DNA from: JAGVSR01 sp963778225
Lineage (GTDB): Bacteria > Pseudomonadota > Alphaproteobacteria > Rhizobiales > Hyphomicrobiaceae
Length of the DNA stretch: 64,000 nt
Assembly (NCBI GenBank): GCA_963778225.1
Contig: CAVZTR010000004.1
Location: forward strand, 1 to 64,000
Direction of reading: 5' to 3'
The notes under the pieces are model-generated. The model worked only from the letters and a program-made list of their open reading frames with translations. It had not been told where the DNA came from and ran no database searches. The translations under genes and the position numbers were made by a program. This document shows, one piece after another, positions 53,500 through 62,618 of the stretch. The stretch's first letter is position 1. Every line of letters starts with the position of its first letter.

Positions 53500-54729
53500 T
53501 TGGAAACGGTAGTCTCTGCTTGGCGATTGCTCGTCAAGCAGTATAACCGCCCAAGTATTTCGGGGGTCGTTTTGGGCGTCTTTCATTTTTGTCGTGTTGT
53601 AGTGCTGGTAATTCTCACTTTGCAGATTGCGGGATGCGCGTCGCGTCCCGGCAGTGAAGTTCTGATTCCGATCGCCAATGTTCCAGCTTCGACATCCAAG
53701 GTGAAAATCCTGGTCGCCACCACGCGGGAGCGTGGGAGCAAGGAAGACCCGGACGCGTTTACGGCCGAGCGGGCCAAGGAATTGAATTTCGCTGCCCTCA
53801 CCATTTCGATTCCGACACAGCACGTGACGGGGGAAATCGAGTGGCCGGATACGTCGCCGCCCGATCCAAGACGCCACTTCATCACGACGAAACGCGATTT
53901 CCTGGATGCCAACGGCTTCCTGGATCAGATCAAAGCGCGGGCACGGCAGGGCGGACCTGAGGCCAACGATGTTCTCGTCTTCGTGCACGGCTACAACACA
54001 CTCTATGAGGAAGCCGTCTACTGGCTTGCGCAGATCGTGCATGACTCCGGCTTCCAGGGGACGGCCGTTTTGTTCGCCTGGCCCTCGCGCGGCAAGGCGC
54101 CTCTCTATCTCGCCGATCGTGAAGCCAGCACGTATTCGCGTGACTATTTCGAGCAGGCGCTGCTCAAGGTTTCGAAGCTGCCCGAAGTGAAGGAAATCAA
54201 TATTCTCGCGCACAGCATGGGCAACTGGCTGGCGGTCGAGAGCCTGCGGCAGGCGAAAATGAATGGACATGGGGATTTCAACGGCAAGCTCGCGGATGTG
54301 ATCCTTGCCTCGCCGGATCTCGATGTGAACGTATTCCGGACGCAGCTCGATGTGATTGGCAAGCTGCCGCGACCGATGACGGTCCTCGTTTCAGGCGACG
54401 ACAAAGCGCTGGCGCTTTCGACAATGCTGGCGGGAGATGTTGACCGTGCCGGCCGCGTGACGGCCAACGATGCGCGGGCGATCGCGGCGGCGGAGAGATA
54501 CAATCTGAAGGTGGTCGACCTCACAGCGGTCGATGATGGCAAGGGCAATCATCACAGCAAATATTCGAAGTCTTCCGCTGTGATCGATGCGATCGGCAAA
54601 AAGCTGAAGGGCCAAACTCCGGCCACGCAGACCACCCAGGTCGGCTTGGTGACCGCGGTGACGAATGCAGGCGACAGCTTGCTCAAGGTGCCTGCTGCCA
54701 TCATCCCGCCGGCCGCAGCCGCGGAATAG
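53500..54729 (+). CDS. Lipoprotein alpha/beta hydrolase (DUF900)
   Basis: The 409-residue protein has a lipobox LQIAGC with the lipid-modified Cys near residue 46 and a DUF900 hydrolase domain. The nucleophile is Ser239 in AHSMGNW, with FVHGYN near 161-166 at the oxyanion site. It is predicted to be outer-membrane or periplasm anchored. The start is unclear: the frame opens with TTG at 53500, nine bases after the DUF2950 stop, and no ATG precedes the lipobox. Substrate is unknown; it shares a strand with the DUF3300-DUF2950 pair. Confidence 0.78.
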   Translation: METVVSAWRLLVKQYNRPSISGVVLGVFHFCRVVVLVILTLQIAGCASRPGSEVLIPIANVPASTSKVKILVATTRERGSKEDPDAFTAERAKELNFAALTISIPTQHVTGEIEWPDTSPPDPRRHFITTKRDFLDANGFLDQIKARARQGGPEANDVLVFVHGYNTLYEEAVYWLAQIVHDSGFQGTAVLFAWPSRGKAPLYLADREASTYSRDYFEQALLKVSKLPEVKEINILAHSMGNWLAVESLRQAKMNGHGDFNGKLADVILASPDLDVNVFRTQLDVIGKLPRPMTVLVSGDDKALALSTMLAGDVDRAGRVTANDARAIAAAERYNLKVVDLTAVDDGKGNHHSKYSKSSAVIDAIGKKLKGQTPATQTTQVGLVTAVTNAGDSLLKVPAAIIPPAAAAE

Positions 54730-54742
54730 TGAGCGGAATGTA

Positions 54743-54774
54743 AGGGCTCCGGAGCGGATTTGCTCCGGAGCCCT
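54743..54774. terminator. Bidirectional terminator
   Basis: AGGGCTCCGGAGC (54743-54755) pairs perfectly with GCTCCGGAGCCCT (54762-54774) around a six-base loop, between the convergent hydrolase and GcvT-like genes. Confidence 0.88.
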
Positions 54775-54797
54775 GTTCGTATCAGCGGTGGATGCGT

Positions 54798-55904
54798 TTA
54801 GCCGTGCGTGCGCAGGCGCATGGGATCGTAGAACGGCATGCGGACGACCGTGGCGGGATACGTCTTGCCGTCTTCCTCGATTTCGAGGGCGGTACCGAAA
54901 GCGGTGTAGCCCTTGTCGATCTGCGCCATCGCGAGCGACTTCATCAAGTGCTGGCTGAATACGGTGGAAGTGACGACGCCGACGTCGCGACCGCCAACTT
55001 TCACCTTCGAGCCGGGGGTCATCGCTGCGGTGTGCCAAACTTCCATGCCGGTGATGACCGAGCGCTCCTTGCCCTTGCTCGCGGCCAACGCCGCCTTGCC
55101 GATGAAGTCTGGCTTTGAAAGATCAACGGTCCAGTCGGCTTTGACTTCCCACGGCGTGGTGTCGGGATGGGGCATATCGAAGGGGAAGAAGAGAAGGCCG
55201 CCTTCGACCCGAACGATATCGAGGCAGGTCCAGGAGACGGGCATCACGCCGAAGGGTTTGCCGGCTTCGAGAATTGCATCCCATAAGTACACGGCGTCGT
55301 CGCGCGAGCAGAAGACTTCATAGCCGCGCTCGCCGGAGTAGCCGCCGCGGGCAAGCTGGATGGACTTGCCGAAGAGCGTCGTGGGCGCGTGCTTGAAGTA
55401 GCCCAGTTCGGCGATCTTCAGCGGCGTGTGCGGGGCGAGCACGCTGAGCGAGGCAGGCCCTTGAAGCGAGAGGACGTGGGTGTCGTCCGTTTCGATGGTG
55501 ACATCGTATTTCGGCGCAAGCTCCTTAAGCGTTGCTGCTGTCGCGCCACTGCCGTGTGAGAGGCGATAGACGTTGGGCTCGATCACGTAGACGAGAACGT
55601 CGTCGATCAATCCGCCGTTGGCATTGACGATGTTGGAGATGTGGCTGTCACCCGGTGCCGCTTTCGAGATATCGGTCGTCAGCATTTCGTTGAGGAGATT
55701 GAGAGAGCCAGGTCCCTTGACCAGCACAAGGTTCAGTGCGGTGACCTCGATGAGCCCTGCCTTGCTGCGTGTCACGGTCGTCTCGAGATATGGGTCGGTC
55801 GCGTAGTTCTGGGGGATGGCCATGTCGTTCCAGGCGCTCGACATGTCGGAGCCGAGGGCGGTGTGGCGATCATACAGTGCGGAGACGCGCGGAAAGGCTG
55901 GCAT
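54798..55904 (-). CDS. GcvT-like tetrahydrofolate-dependent aminomethyltransferase
   Basis: The 368-residue protein is a GcvT fold: N-terminal folate-binding domain (GGLIDDVLVYV near residue 96, GYSGERGYEVF near 187) and a C-terminal beta-barrel. It resembles the GcvT half of Tdm encoded just upstream. In amine degradation gene sets such proteins could move the methyl-derived C1 unit to tetrahydrofolate; it may correspond to the additional gene required with dimethylamine monooxygenase, but I cannot confirm that. It is the last gene of the leftward cluster. Confidence 0.8.
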   Translation of the reverse strand: MPAFPRVSALYDRHTALGSDMSSAWNDMAIPQNYATDPYLETTVTRSKAGLIEVTALNLVLVKGPGSLNLLNEMLTTDISKAAPGDSHISNIVNANGGLIDDVLVYVIEPNVYRLSHGSGATAATLKELAPKYDVTIETDDTHVLSLQGPASLSVLAPHTPLKIAELGYFKHAPTTLFGKSIQLARGGYSGERGYEVFCSRDDAVYLWDAILEAGKPFGVMPVSWTCLDIVRVEGGLLFFPFDMPHPDTTPWEVKADWTVDLSKPDFIGKAALAASKGKERSVITGMEVWHTAAMTPGSKVKVGGRDVGVVTSTVFSQHLMKSLAMAQIDKGYTAFGTALEIEEDGKTYPATVVRMPFYDPMRLRTHG

Positions 55905-55936
55905 TTTTTAAACTCCCTTTGTTCAACTGGAGGGTT

Positions 55937-58289
55937 TTAGGATCTGACCCGCGTTTTCTCGGGATCGTAGAAGGGGAAGCGGACGACGGTGGCGTCCAGG
56001 CGCTTGATGTGGCCATCGAGTTTGCCGACAGCGAGCTTGTTACCCAGTTCCGCATGGGCGACGTCGACGCGAGCCAGAGCTATCGTCTTTTTCAGAATGG
56101 GCGAACGCATGCCGCTCGTCACGACGCCGATCTCGGCGCGGCCGGCAAAGATTTTATCACCATGCACGGCGGTTTCGTTGCCGGTGATTTCGAGGCCGAC
56201 GAGTTTGCGTGCGGGATGTGCGCGGCGGCGCTCAAGGGCGGCTTTGCCGATGTAGTCCTCTTCCTTTTTGGTCGGCACCGTGAAGCCGATACCGGCTTCG
56301 AACGGATCGGTGGTGCTGTCGAACTCGTAGCCGCCGAACGCGAGGCCCGCTTCGATGCGGACCATGTCGAGCGCATCGAAGCCGAACGGGCGAATGCCGT
56401 GTTCCTCGCCCGACTGCATGATCGCATCCCAGACAGCGGGAGCGTCCTTCGGATGGCAGAAAACTTCGTAGCCGAGTTCGCCGGTGTAGCCGGTGCGGGA
56501 GACGATGACGGGGATGCCGTCGTAGCCGCCGATGCGGCCGATGGTGAATCGGAAGACGCCGAGTTCATCGAGTGTTGGACGGCCGCCGGGGGTCCAGAGA
56601 AGCGGGCGCAGGGTATCGCGCGACTTCGGGCCTTGGACCGCAACATTGTGAATGTCGTTGGTGGCTGACTTCAGAAGGACCTGCGCGCCGCTCTTGGCAG
56701 CCTGCTCGCGAAGCCAAAGGAGGCTGGCGTCGTCGCCTCCGATCCAGCGAAAGTTGTTCTGACACAGGCGAAACAGCGTGCCGTCGTCGATCATGCCGCC
56801 GTGCTCGTAGCAAAGGGCCGTGTAGAAGATCTGACCAGCGGCGAGCTTGCGAATGTCGCGCGGGAAAACGGATTGCAGGAAGCTTTCCGCGTCGGGACCC
56901 ATGATCTCGAGTTTGCGTAGCGGCGAGAGGTCCATCATCACGACCTTCTCGCGGCAGGCCCAGTATTCCTCGATCGGTCCAGCTGCGGTAAAGCGATGGG
57001 GAACCCAAAACCCACGATATTCGCCGAACGATCGCGTCAGTTCGGATGTGCGGGGATGGAACCCAGTTTCTTTGGTCATCTGCAGCGGAGCGTCGGGGGT
57101 CATACGGTATCCAATCGCGCGCTTGAACGTGGCCGACTTGGGATAGACGCGCACCTGGATTTCGGTGAGCTGCCAGCCATTCGCTGGGTCGATGTCATCA
57201 GGGCAAGAGGTGGCGGCGCAGACGAGATCGGAGAGCGCGCGCATCAGCACGTAGTCGCCGGGACGCGACCAGGGTTCGTCGAACCAGATCTGGTTCTGGT
57301 GATCGACGTTGGTGTTGTAGAAGAAGTTGATGGCCGGCCAGCCGCGGCGGCCGTCGATGCCGTAAGGCGCCATCGTGACGTTGAGGTTATCGGAGCAGTT
57401 GGCGTGCCCGAAGTAGCCTGCGTCTTCATAGGTGCGCGCGGTGCAGGCCAGCCCAAACGTGTCGTGGCGGCCGACCGTGTCCTGCACGACTTCAACGAGC
57501 GGGTTGCGATCGCGGTCGTAGAATCGTGATGCAAGGCCGGGCTTGGGGTAGGCGAGGCCCGACATCGTGCGTGTGGTCGTAGAGTCGAGGGGCAAGGGGC
57601 GGCCCTTATCGACCGCGCGGCGCTCAAATGCGAGAAAATCGGAACACTGCCGGCCGGCGATATCGACGATCTGGATGTATTCGCCTTCGAAGACCTCGAA
57701 GTTGACAGCCGAGGCGACATTCACGCGAAGGTCGAGGCGCGGTTCTGCGAGCGGCTCCGGCGGTTCGCGGAGCGTGGGCGGCAACAATTTCGCGACGCGT
57801 GATGACGACGAGCGTGTCGGTGGCGGAGGTCTGGTCCCAGACGGTGCCAGCGGAAGCGGGCGCGGCGATAACGAGGATGACTGGGCGTTCGGCGGTGAGG
57901 GACTGCACTGCGCCAGGCGGGGTTTGCTGATCAAAGAGCATGGCGGCTTTGGCGCGGCCAATGTCGATGCCGCGGCGGAAGAGGCCGAAGCGAACTCGGG
58001 CGGCGTCTTCGCGGTCAGAGGCGAGGATCGCATGGAGACCATTCGGTACGGCTTTGCCCTTCAGACCGAGCGCGCCGAGATCGGGCTTGCCGCTTTTGCT
58101 GAATGCGAGCAACTCCAGTGGTTGGCCGCCTTCGATGGGGACGATGTCGACGCGGTCGTCCCGATCCAGCGCAAAGACGGCCGAGCCACCGCCGCTGACC
58201 GTGTAGCGCTCCTGGCCGGAAGTAAGAGCCGGCTTGCCCGGAAGAATGACTTCCGGGTTCCAGGGCGTGATGATCGCGGGCGGGGCCAT
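55937..58289 (-). pseudogene. tdm: TMAO demethylase Tdm, reading frame interrupted
   Basis: Two frames together encode a near full-length Tdm. The first (from 58289) begins MAPPAIITPWNPEVIL and runs to VVITRRE. The second carries the metal-binding DUF1989-type region (GRQCSDFLAF, then GHANCSDN) and a complete C-terminal GcvT domain. They are one base out of step, and the change lies near 57770-57800, where one base must be skipped to join VVITR to AKLLPP. The joined product would be about 783 residues. Tdm splits trimethylamine N-oxide to dimethylamine and formaldehyde; the GcvT domain channels formaldehyde to folate. The gene starts 15 bases after tmm. The shift could be real or a sequencing error. 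Confidence 0.8.
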
Positions 58290-58303
58290 GGTTCACAATC
58301 CCG

Positions 58304-59671
58304 TCAGGCGACTTTCGCCGCCGCCGGATCGGGCTGGTTCAGAAACGCTTGCATGCTGTCGTCGAGGGCCTGCATCCACGGCGTGTGATGAACCGGCGCG
58401 ACGTTGCCGGTCAGCGTGGAGGGGTAGCTCCGATCACGATAGGTGAGGATGTTCTCCATCTTGTGGTGCTCCCACTCCTTGAACAGGCGGGCGACCATGT
58501 CGACGTCGAGACGCGGATAGTCCGTCGGGCCAAGGAGATCGCGCACGTACTCGGTCTGGAAGTCGATCGCTTCGAAGGCATCGGCGATTGCCTCTTCGCG
58601 CTGGATCCAGGCGTTGATGTCCTTGGCCTGCTCTTCGAAGCCCGGGAGTTTTACGCGGCCGAGGATGACGTCGCGAGCGTACCAGGCCTGCGCGTCGAAC
58701 ATGTTGAAGGTGTAGTACTGGTCCTGGGCGCCGAGATAGATGAACTTGTTGTTCGGCCACCAGAACACGCCCTTGTACAGAGACGGCGGATAGAGGCGGT
58801 TGCGCGACTTGAGGCGCAAGCTGTCATCAAGATACGGATAATGGTGGAGGTAGCCCGTGCACAGCACGATGGCGTCGACCTCCTTGGACGTGCCGTCCTT
58901 GAAGTAGGCGGTCTTGCCTTCGACCTTCACGAGAAGAGGCACTTCCGACATGCTCTCGGGCCAGTTGAAGCCCATGGGCCGCGTGCGGTGGCTGAAGGTG
59001 ACGGACTTGGCACCGTACTTGTGGCACTGGATGCCGATGTCTTCCGACGAGTAGCTGGCACCGATACAGAGCACGTTCTTGCCAGCGAATTCATCGGCCG
59101 AGCGGAAATCATGCGAATGCATGACGCGGCCGGGGAACGCTGCGAGGCCGGGAAACTCCGGCACGTTCGGTGTCGAGAAGTGACCGCTGGCGTTGATCAC
59201 CCAGTCGAACTCTGAGGATGTGAGTGCGTCATCCTTGAGGTCTTTGACGGTGACGGTGAACTTTTGCGTCTTGTCGTTCCAGGTGATGCTGCGCACGGGT
59301 GTGCGGAACTTCATGTACTTGCGCACGCCGCTCTTCTCGACGCGACCCTTGATGTAGTCGTGGAGTACGGCGCGCGGGGGATAGGACGGGATCGGCCGGC
59401 CGAAGTGCTCTTCGAAAGAATAGTCGGCGAACTCGAGACATTCCTTCGGGCCGTTCGACCACAGATAGCGATACATGCTGCCGTGGACCGGCTCCCCGTA
59501 TTCATCGGTGCCCGTGCGCCACGTGTAGTTCCAGATGCCGCCCCACTCCTCCTGCTTTTCGTAGCAGACGAGTTCTGGAATCTCAGCGCCCTTCTGACGC
59601 GCACTTTCGAATGCCCGCAGAGCCGCCATACCGCTCGGGCCCGCTCCGATGATCGCAATACGCTGTGTCAT
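58304..59671 (-). CDS. tmm: Trimethylamine monooxygenase Tmm
   Basis: The 455-residue flavin-containing monooxygenase has an FAD motif IIGAGPSGMA (7-16), the FMO signature FPGRVMHSHDF at 179-189 and an NADPH motif CIGASYSSED near 202. The segments WGGIWNYTWRTGTDE and HGSMYRYLWSNGPKE match bacterial trimethylamine monooxygenases. It oxidises trimethylamine to TMAO. The start at 59671 (MTQRIAI) is clear. It sits between a dimethylamine monooxygenase gene and tdm, the expected pathway order. Confidence 0.94.
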   Translation of the reverse strand: MTQRIAIIGAGPSGMAALRAFESARQKGAEIPELVCYEKQEEWGGIWNYTWRTGTDEYGEPVHGSMYRYLWSNGPKECLEFADYSFEEHFGRPIPSYPPRAVLHDYIKGRVEKSGVRKYMKFRTPVRSITWNDKTQKFTVTVKDLKDDALTSSEFDWVINASGHFSTPNVPEFPGLAAFPGRVMHSHDFRSADEFAGKNVLCIGASYSSEDIGIQCHKYGAKSVTFSHRTRPMGFNWPESMSEVPLLVKVEGKTAYFKDGTSKEVDAIVLCTGYLHHYPYLDDSLRLKSRNRLYPPSLYKGVFWWPNNKFIYLGAQDQYYTFNMFDAQAWYARDVILGRVKLPGFEEQAKDINAWIQREEAIADAFEAIDFQTEYVRDLLGPTDYPRLDVDMVARLFKEWEHHKMENILTYRDRSYPSTLTGNVAPVHHTPWMQALDDSMQAFLNQPDPAAAKVA

Positions 59672-59733
59672 GCTTGCAATGTCCTTCTCGTCCGAATGGA
59701 GGCTGGCTGTTGCGGGTCTTGGGAAGAGGCCGG

Positions 59734-60774
59734 TCAGTCGGGCCAGCATCCCTTGGAGGTGGGTGCGCCGTCGTCGTACTTCGCTAGCCAGTCGATGGTG
59801 GTCTGGCGGTAGCGTGTCGTCCCCTTGTAGTCGGCGATCGGTTCGGGGAGTGTTTTCAGAACGCGATGCAGGCGACGGCCCCACTTCGGGACCGTGACGA
59901 GTTCGTTCATCTTGATGAGATAGGCGCGAATCGAAAAGACGATCGCGTTCGAGCGCGGCAGACGCCACAGGCCTTGCAGTTCGACGCGCAGGTGGACTTT
60001 GTCGCCGACATTCTCGGGCGTCACTGTCGTGCGATCGGTGCCCCACTTGTGGTAATTTTCGGGGCTCGTATCGAGGCGCGGGTTGATCGTCATCGTCCAG
60101 TTGAGACGACGCACCGGCTTGCCCAGCTGCAGATTGAGCAGAAACTTGAGCGCGCGGTCGAAGACGCCGATTTCGTGCGCCATCGGAACGGGCGCGTGCC
60201 ATTCCTTGAAGCTCATGCCGACGTCGAAATCGAGTGACCAGTCGGCCTGAGAGGACACGATCCCCGCATCCATCCAGAGGTCGCCGTCGCGCTGGTCGAG
60301 GAGGCAGAAATCACCCTGGCATTGGCGGGTGATGTATTCCATCGGGGGGTAGGGGAGTGTCGCGATGTCACCGAAGACGAACTGCTGGTCGATGCCCATG
60401 GGGCGGTTGATCCAGTGCCAGTTGTCGCCGTCGCGCGTGAGCGAGAAGTGCTCGGGATAGTCGCGCGACATCGACGTCATCAGGAGTTCGAGCAGGTCCC
60501 ATTCCGCCGTCAGCATGTGCGGCAGGGACTGGCAGCGGAGGGGATCTTCTTTCAGGACGAGCGCGCGGTCGCGCATGTCGGAGAGGTAGTGCTCATCGAT
60601 GTCGATGGGGAATTCGTAGGCCGATCCTTTCGGACCCGCGATGTGGGGCTCAATGTTGACCGCGTACCTGTACTGGTCTTCGTGAAAGGGGAATGGAAAT
60701 CGCAGAATCGCCGCTGGGCTGTTGGAGAACGTGAAGTCGTCGCGGAACGTCTCGTTCTTGAAAACCAAGCCCAT
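59734..60774 (-). CDS. Heme-dependent oxidative N-demethylase subunit of dimethylamine monooxygenase (DUF3445)
   Basis: The 346-residue protein is of the DUF3445 / HODM alpha subunit type, the heme-binding catalytic part of dimethylamine monooxygenase. Typical segments are MLTAEWDLLELLM, GDNWHWINRPMG and YRQTTIDWLAKYDDG. It should demethylate dimethylamine to methylamine and formaldehyde using electrons from the reductase encoded 19 bases upstream. By gene order it may be dmmC, but I am not sure of the letter. Confidence 0.88.
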   Translation of the reverse strand: MGLVFKNETFRDDFTFSNSPAAILRFPFPFHEDQYRYAVNIEPHIAGPKGSAYEFPIDIDEHYLSDMRDRALVLKEDPLRCQSLPHMLTAEWDLLELLMTSMSRDYPEHFSLTRDGDNWHWINRPMGIDQQFVFGDIATLPYPPMEYITRQCQGDFCLLDQRDGDLWMDAGIVSSQADWSLDFDVGMSFKEWHAPVPMAHEIGVFDRALKFLLNLQLGKPVRRLNWTMTINPRLDTSPENYHKWGTDRTTVTPENVGDKVHLRVELQGLWRLPRSNAIVFSIRAYLIKMNELVTVPKWGRRLHRVLKTLPEPIADYKGTTRYRQTTIDWLAKYDDGAPTSKGCWPD

Positions 60775-60793
60775 AACGTGAGTGCTCCCGAAG

Positions 60794-61762
60794 CTAGAGG
60801 TCGAGGATCAGGCGGCCGCCGGCCGTCTGGAGCCGCGATACACAGATCATGATTTTACCGCCGGACGCTTTTTCGTCGGCGGTCAGGAAGTGGTCGTTGT
60901 GTTCGATCTCTCCGTTGCAGGAGACCACATGCGTTTCACACTGACCGCAGGCGCCGCCACGACAGAGAAAGGGCGGATTGAAGCCCGCCTGCTCGATGGT
61001 TTCGAGGATGCTTTGGGTCGGCTTGACGTCGAGCGTGCGGCCGGATTTGGCGAGCTCGATCATGAAGGGCTTGCCGACAGGTGGAGCGGAGAAGCGCTCA
61101 TGATGCAGGTTTTCTTCGGGCCAACCGGCGTCGCGCGCTTCGTTCAAGACCCAGTCGATCATACCGGAGGGACCGCAAACATAAAGGTGGGTTCCGAGCG
61201 GCTGATTATCGAGGAGGCGGGTCAGAGGGATCTTCTGCTGGGCTTCGTCGAAGTAGGTGTGGATCTTGCGGCCATAGAGGCTGCCGAGCAGATTCCAATA
61301 CGCACCGCCGGATTTGGATCGCATGCTGTAGTGCAGTTCGAACGGCATTTCCTCGCGTTCCAACTGCTGCATCATAGCCATGAACGGCGTGATGCCGATG
61401 CCGCCGGCGATGAGCAGATGACGGCGCGCGCGGCGATCAATTGGAAACAGATTCATGGGCGCGCTGATCGAAAGCTCGCTGCCCTCTTTCAATTTCTCGT
61501 GCACGAAGATGGAGCCGCCGCGGGAGTCGGCGGTTTTCAAAACACTGATCTGGTAGCACGTCGGATCGAACGGGGATCCCATCAACGAGTAGGGATTGCG
61601 CAGGATACGATCTTCGTCGTGCATGGTGAGCACGGTGTGGGCACCGCCGGAGAAGACGGGCAGCTGCTCGCGGTCGATGGGGACGAGGCGCAGACGGCGA
61701 ATGCCATCGGCTACTGTTTCGGTTTCGGCTACGCGGACGCGGAATTCGCCTTCGCCCATCAT
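60794..61762 (-). CDS. Reductase subunit of dimethylamine monooxygenase (PDR/VanB type)
   Basis: The 322-residue protein has a flavin-binding barrel (RNPYSLMGSP near 55-65), an NAD(P)-binding domain (GGIGITPFMAM near 114) and a C-terminal [2Fe-2S] domain with Cys267, Cys272, Cys275 and Cys307. This is the phthalate-dioxygenase-reductase layout. It should carry electrons from NAD(P)H to the heme subunit. It overlaps the upstream DmmA gene by four bases. By gene order it may be dmmB. Confidence 0.9.
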   Translation of the reverse strand: MMGEGEFRVRVAETETVADGIRRLRLVPIDREQLPVFSGGAHTVLTMHDEDRILRNPYSLMGSPFDPTCYQISVLKTADSRGGSIFVHEKLKEGSELSISAPMNLFPIDRRARRHLLIAGGIGITPFMAMMQQLEREEMPFELHYSMRSKSGGAYWNLLGSLYGRKIHTYFDEAQQKIPLTRLLDNQPLGTHLYVCGPSGMIDWVLNEARDAGWPEENLHHERFSAPPVGKPFMIELAKSGRTLDVKPTQSILETIEQAGFNPPFLCRGGACGQCETHVVSCNGEIEHNDHFLTADEKASGGKIMICVSRLQTAGGRLILDL

Positions 61763-62364
61763 TTGAAGACCTCTTCAGGAGCGGGCGCTTCGCCGGGCAC
61801 CTCGGCGTCGATGCAAACACCTTGGAAAGCTCCAAGACGGCGCGAATAGTGATCGCGCACGAGCAGCGTCAGGCCGCAATGGCTACACGTCGCAGGATTG
61901 GTGGTGACGTCTTCGGTGAAACCTTTGCAATGGACGCACTGGACGCGCCGCTTCGCCGAGCCGCGATGTTCGGTGTAGATCGACTTGTGATCGATGCCGG
62001 CTTCGAGCGCTTCTCTTAGCGCGAGGCCCATGAAGGGTTCAGTGCCAGTGAAATAGAGCCGCGTTCCCATCTTTGCGGTTTGCAGCACGCCTTTCAGGCG
62101 GAACATCGTGGTCGCCGGCGTGGGAAAGACCCAGAGTGCGTCGGGCTTGAGGTCTTCCAGTTGCTTCTCGTATCCCTTACCGGCAGATCCAGCGGCACAG
62201 TAGAGAATGGTCGTCTTCGAAAAGAAGTCAGGCGGCGCCTTCGCGGCTAGGTCGAGAATGGCGGCTGCTCCTTCGCCTTCCGCGACCAGTAGGTTGTGCT
62301 TGGCCCGCGTATCGGGCTGCAGCACCCCGTACACCGGCCTGCTAATTATTCCCGGAGTGAGCAT
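61759..62364 (-). CDS. dmmA: Dimethylamine monooxygenase subunit DmmA family protein
   Basis: The 201-residue protein has an N-terminal Rossmann-like domain (KTTILYCAAGSAGKGYEKQL) and a C-terminal zinc-binding knuckle with cysteines 143, 146, 160 and 163 (CVHC...CSHC). This matches the DmmA-like third subunit of dimethylamine monooxygenase. It may bridge reductase and heme subunit; that role is inferred from position. It is the first of the three dmm genes. Confidence 0.88.
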   Translation of the reverse strand: MLTPGIISRPVYGVLQPDTRAKHNLLVAEGEGAAAILDLAAKAPPDFFSKTTILYCAAGSAGKGYEKQLEDLKPDALWVFPTPATTMFRLKGVLQTAKMGTRLYFTGTEPFMGLALREALEAGIDHKSIYTEHRGSAKRRVQCVHCKGFTEDVTTNPATCSHCGLTLLVRDHYSRRLGAFQGVCIDAEVPGEAPAPEEVFK

Positions 62365-62560
62365 CGATCTCCCTCGGCACGTTGCATTTCACGCGAATAC
62401 TGGTCGGGATCGGCTGGCGAAAGCCAAAGGCAGCCAACAGCGCGCCTCATCGTCCCCCTCGCTCGTTGCTCGCCAGTGAAGTTTTATTCTCAGCACTATA
62501 GCAAAGACGAATTGGGACGCAACCATTTCACGTCAATTTTCGCACTGTTCGAATTGATAA

Positions 62561-62588
62561 TGGGCCGTGCATTTCTTCGCACGGCCCA
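62561..62588 (-). terminator. Hairpin after the permease gene
   Basis: TGGGCCGTGC (62561-62570) pairs perfectly with GCACGGCCCA (62579-62588). It lies 31 bases past the permease stop on the minus strand and is followed by ATTATCAATTC, so it is a likely but weak terminator, giving the dmm genes their own promoter in 62365-62560. Confidence 0.65.
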
Positions 62589-62618
62589 CCTCATATCCGT
62601 CCGTATTTCCGCCCTGAT

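Noticed and set aside
52516..54270. A 584-codon minus-strand frame opposite the DUF2950 and hydrolase genes
   Set aside because: No recognisable domain; the plus-strand proteins have signal peptides, a lipobox and a catalytic motif.
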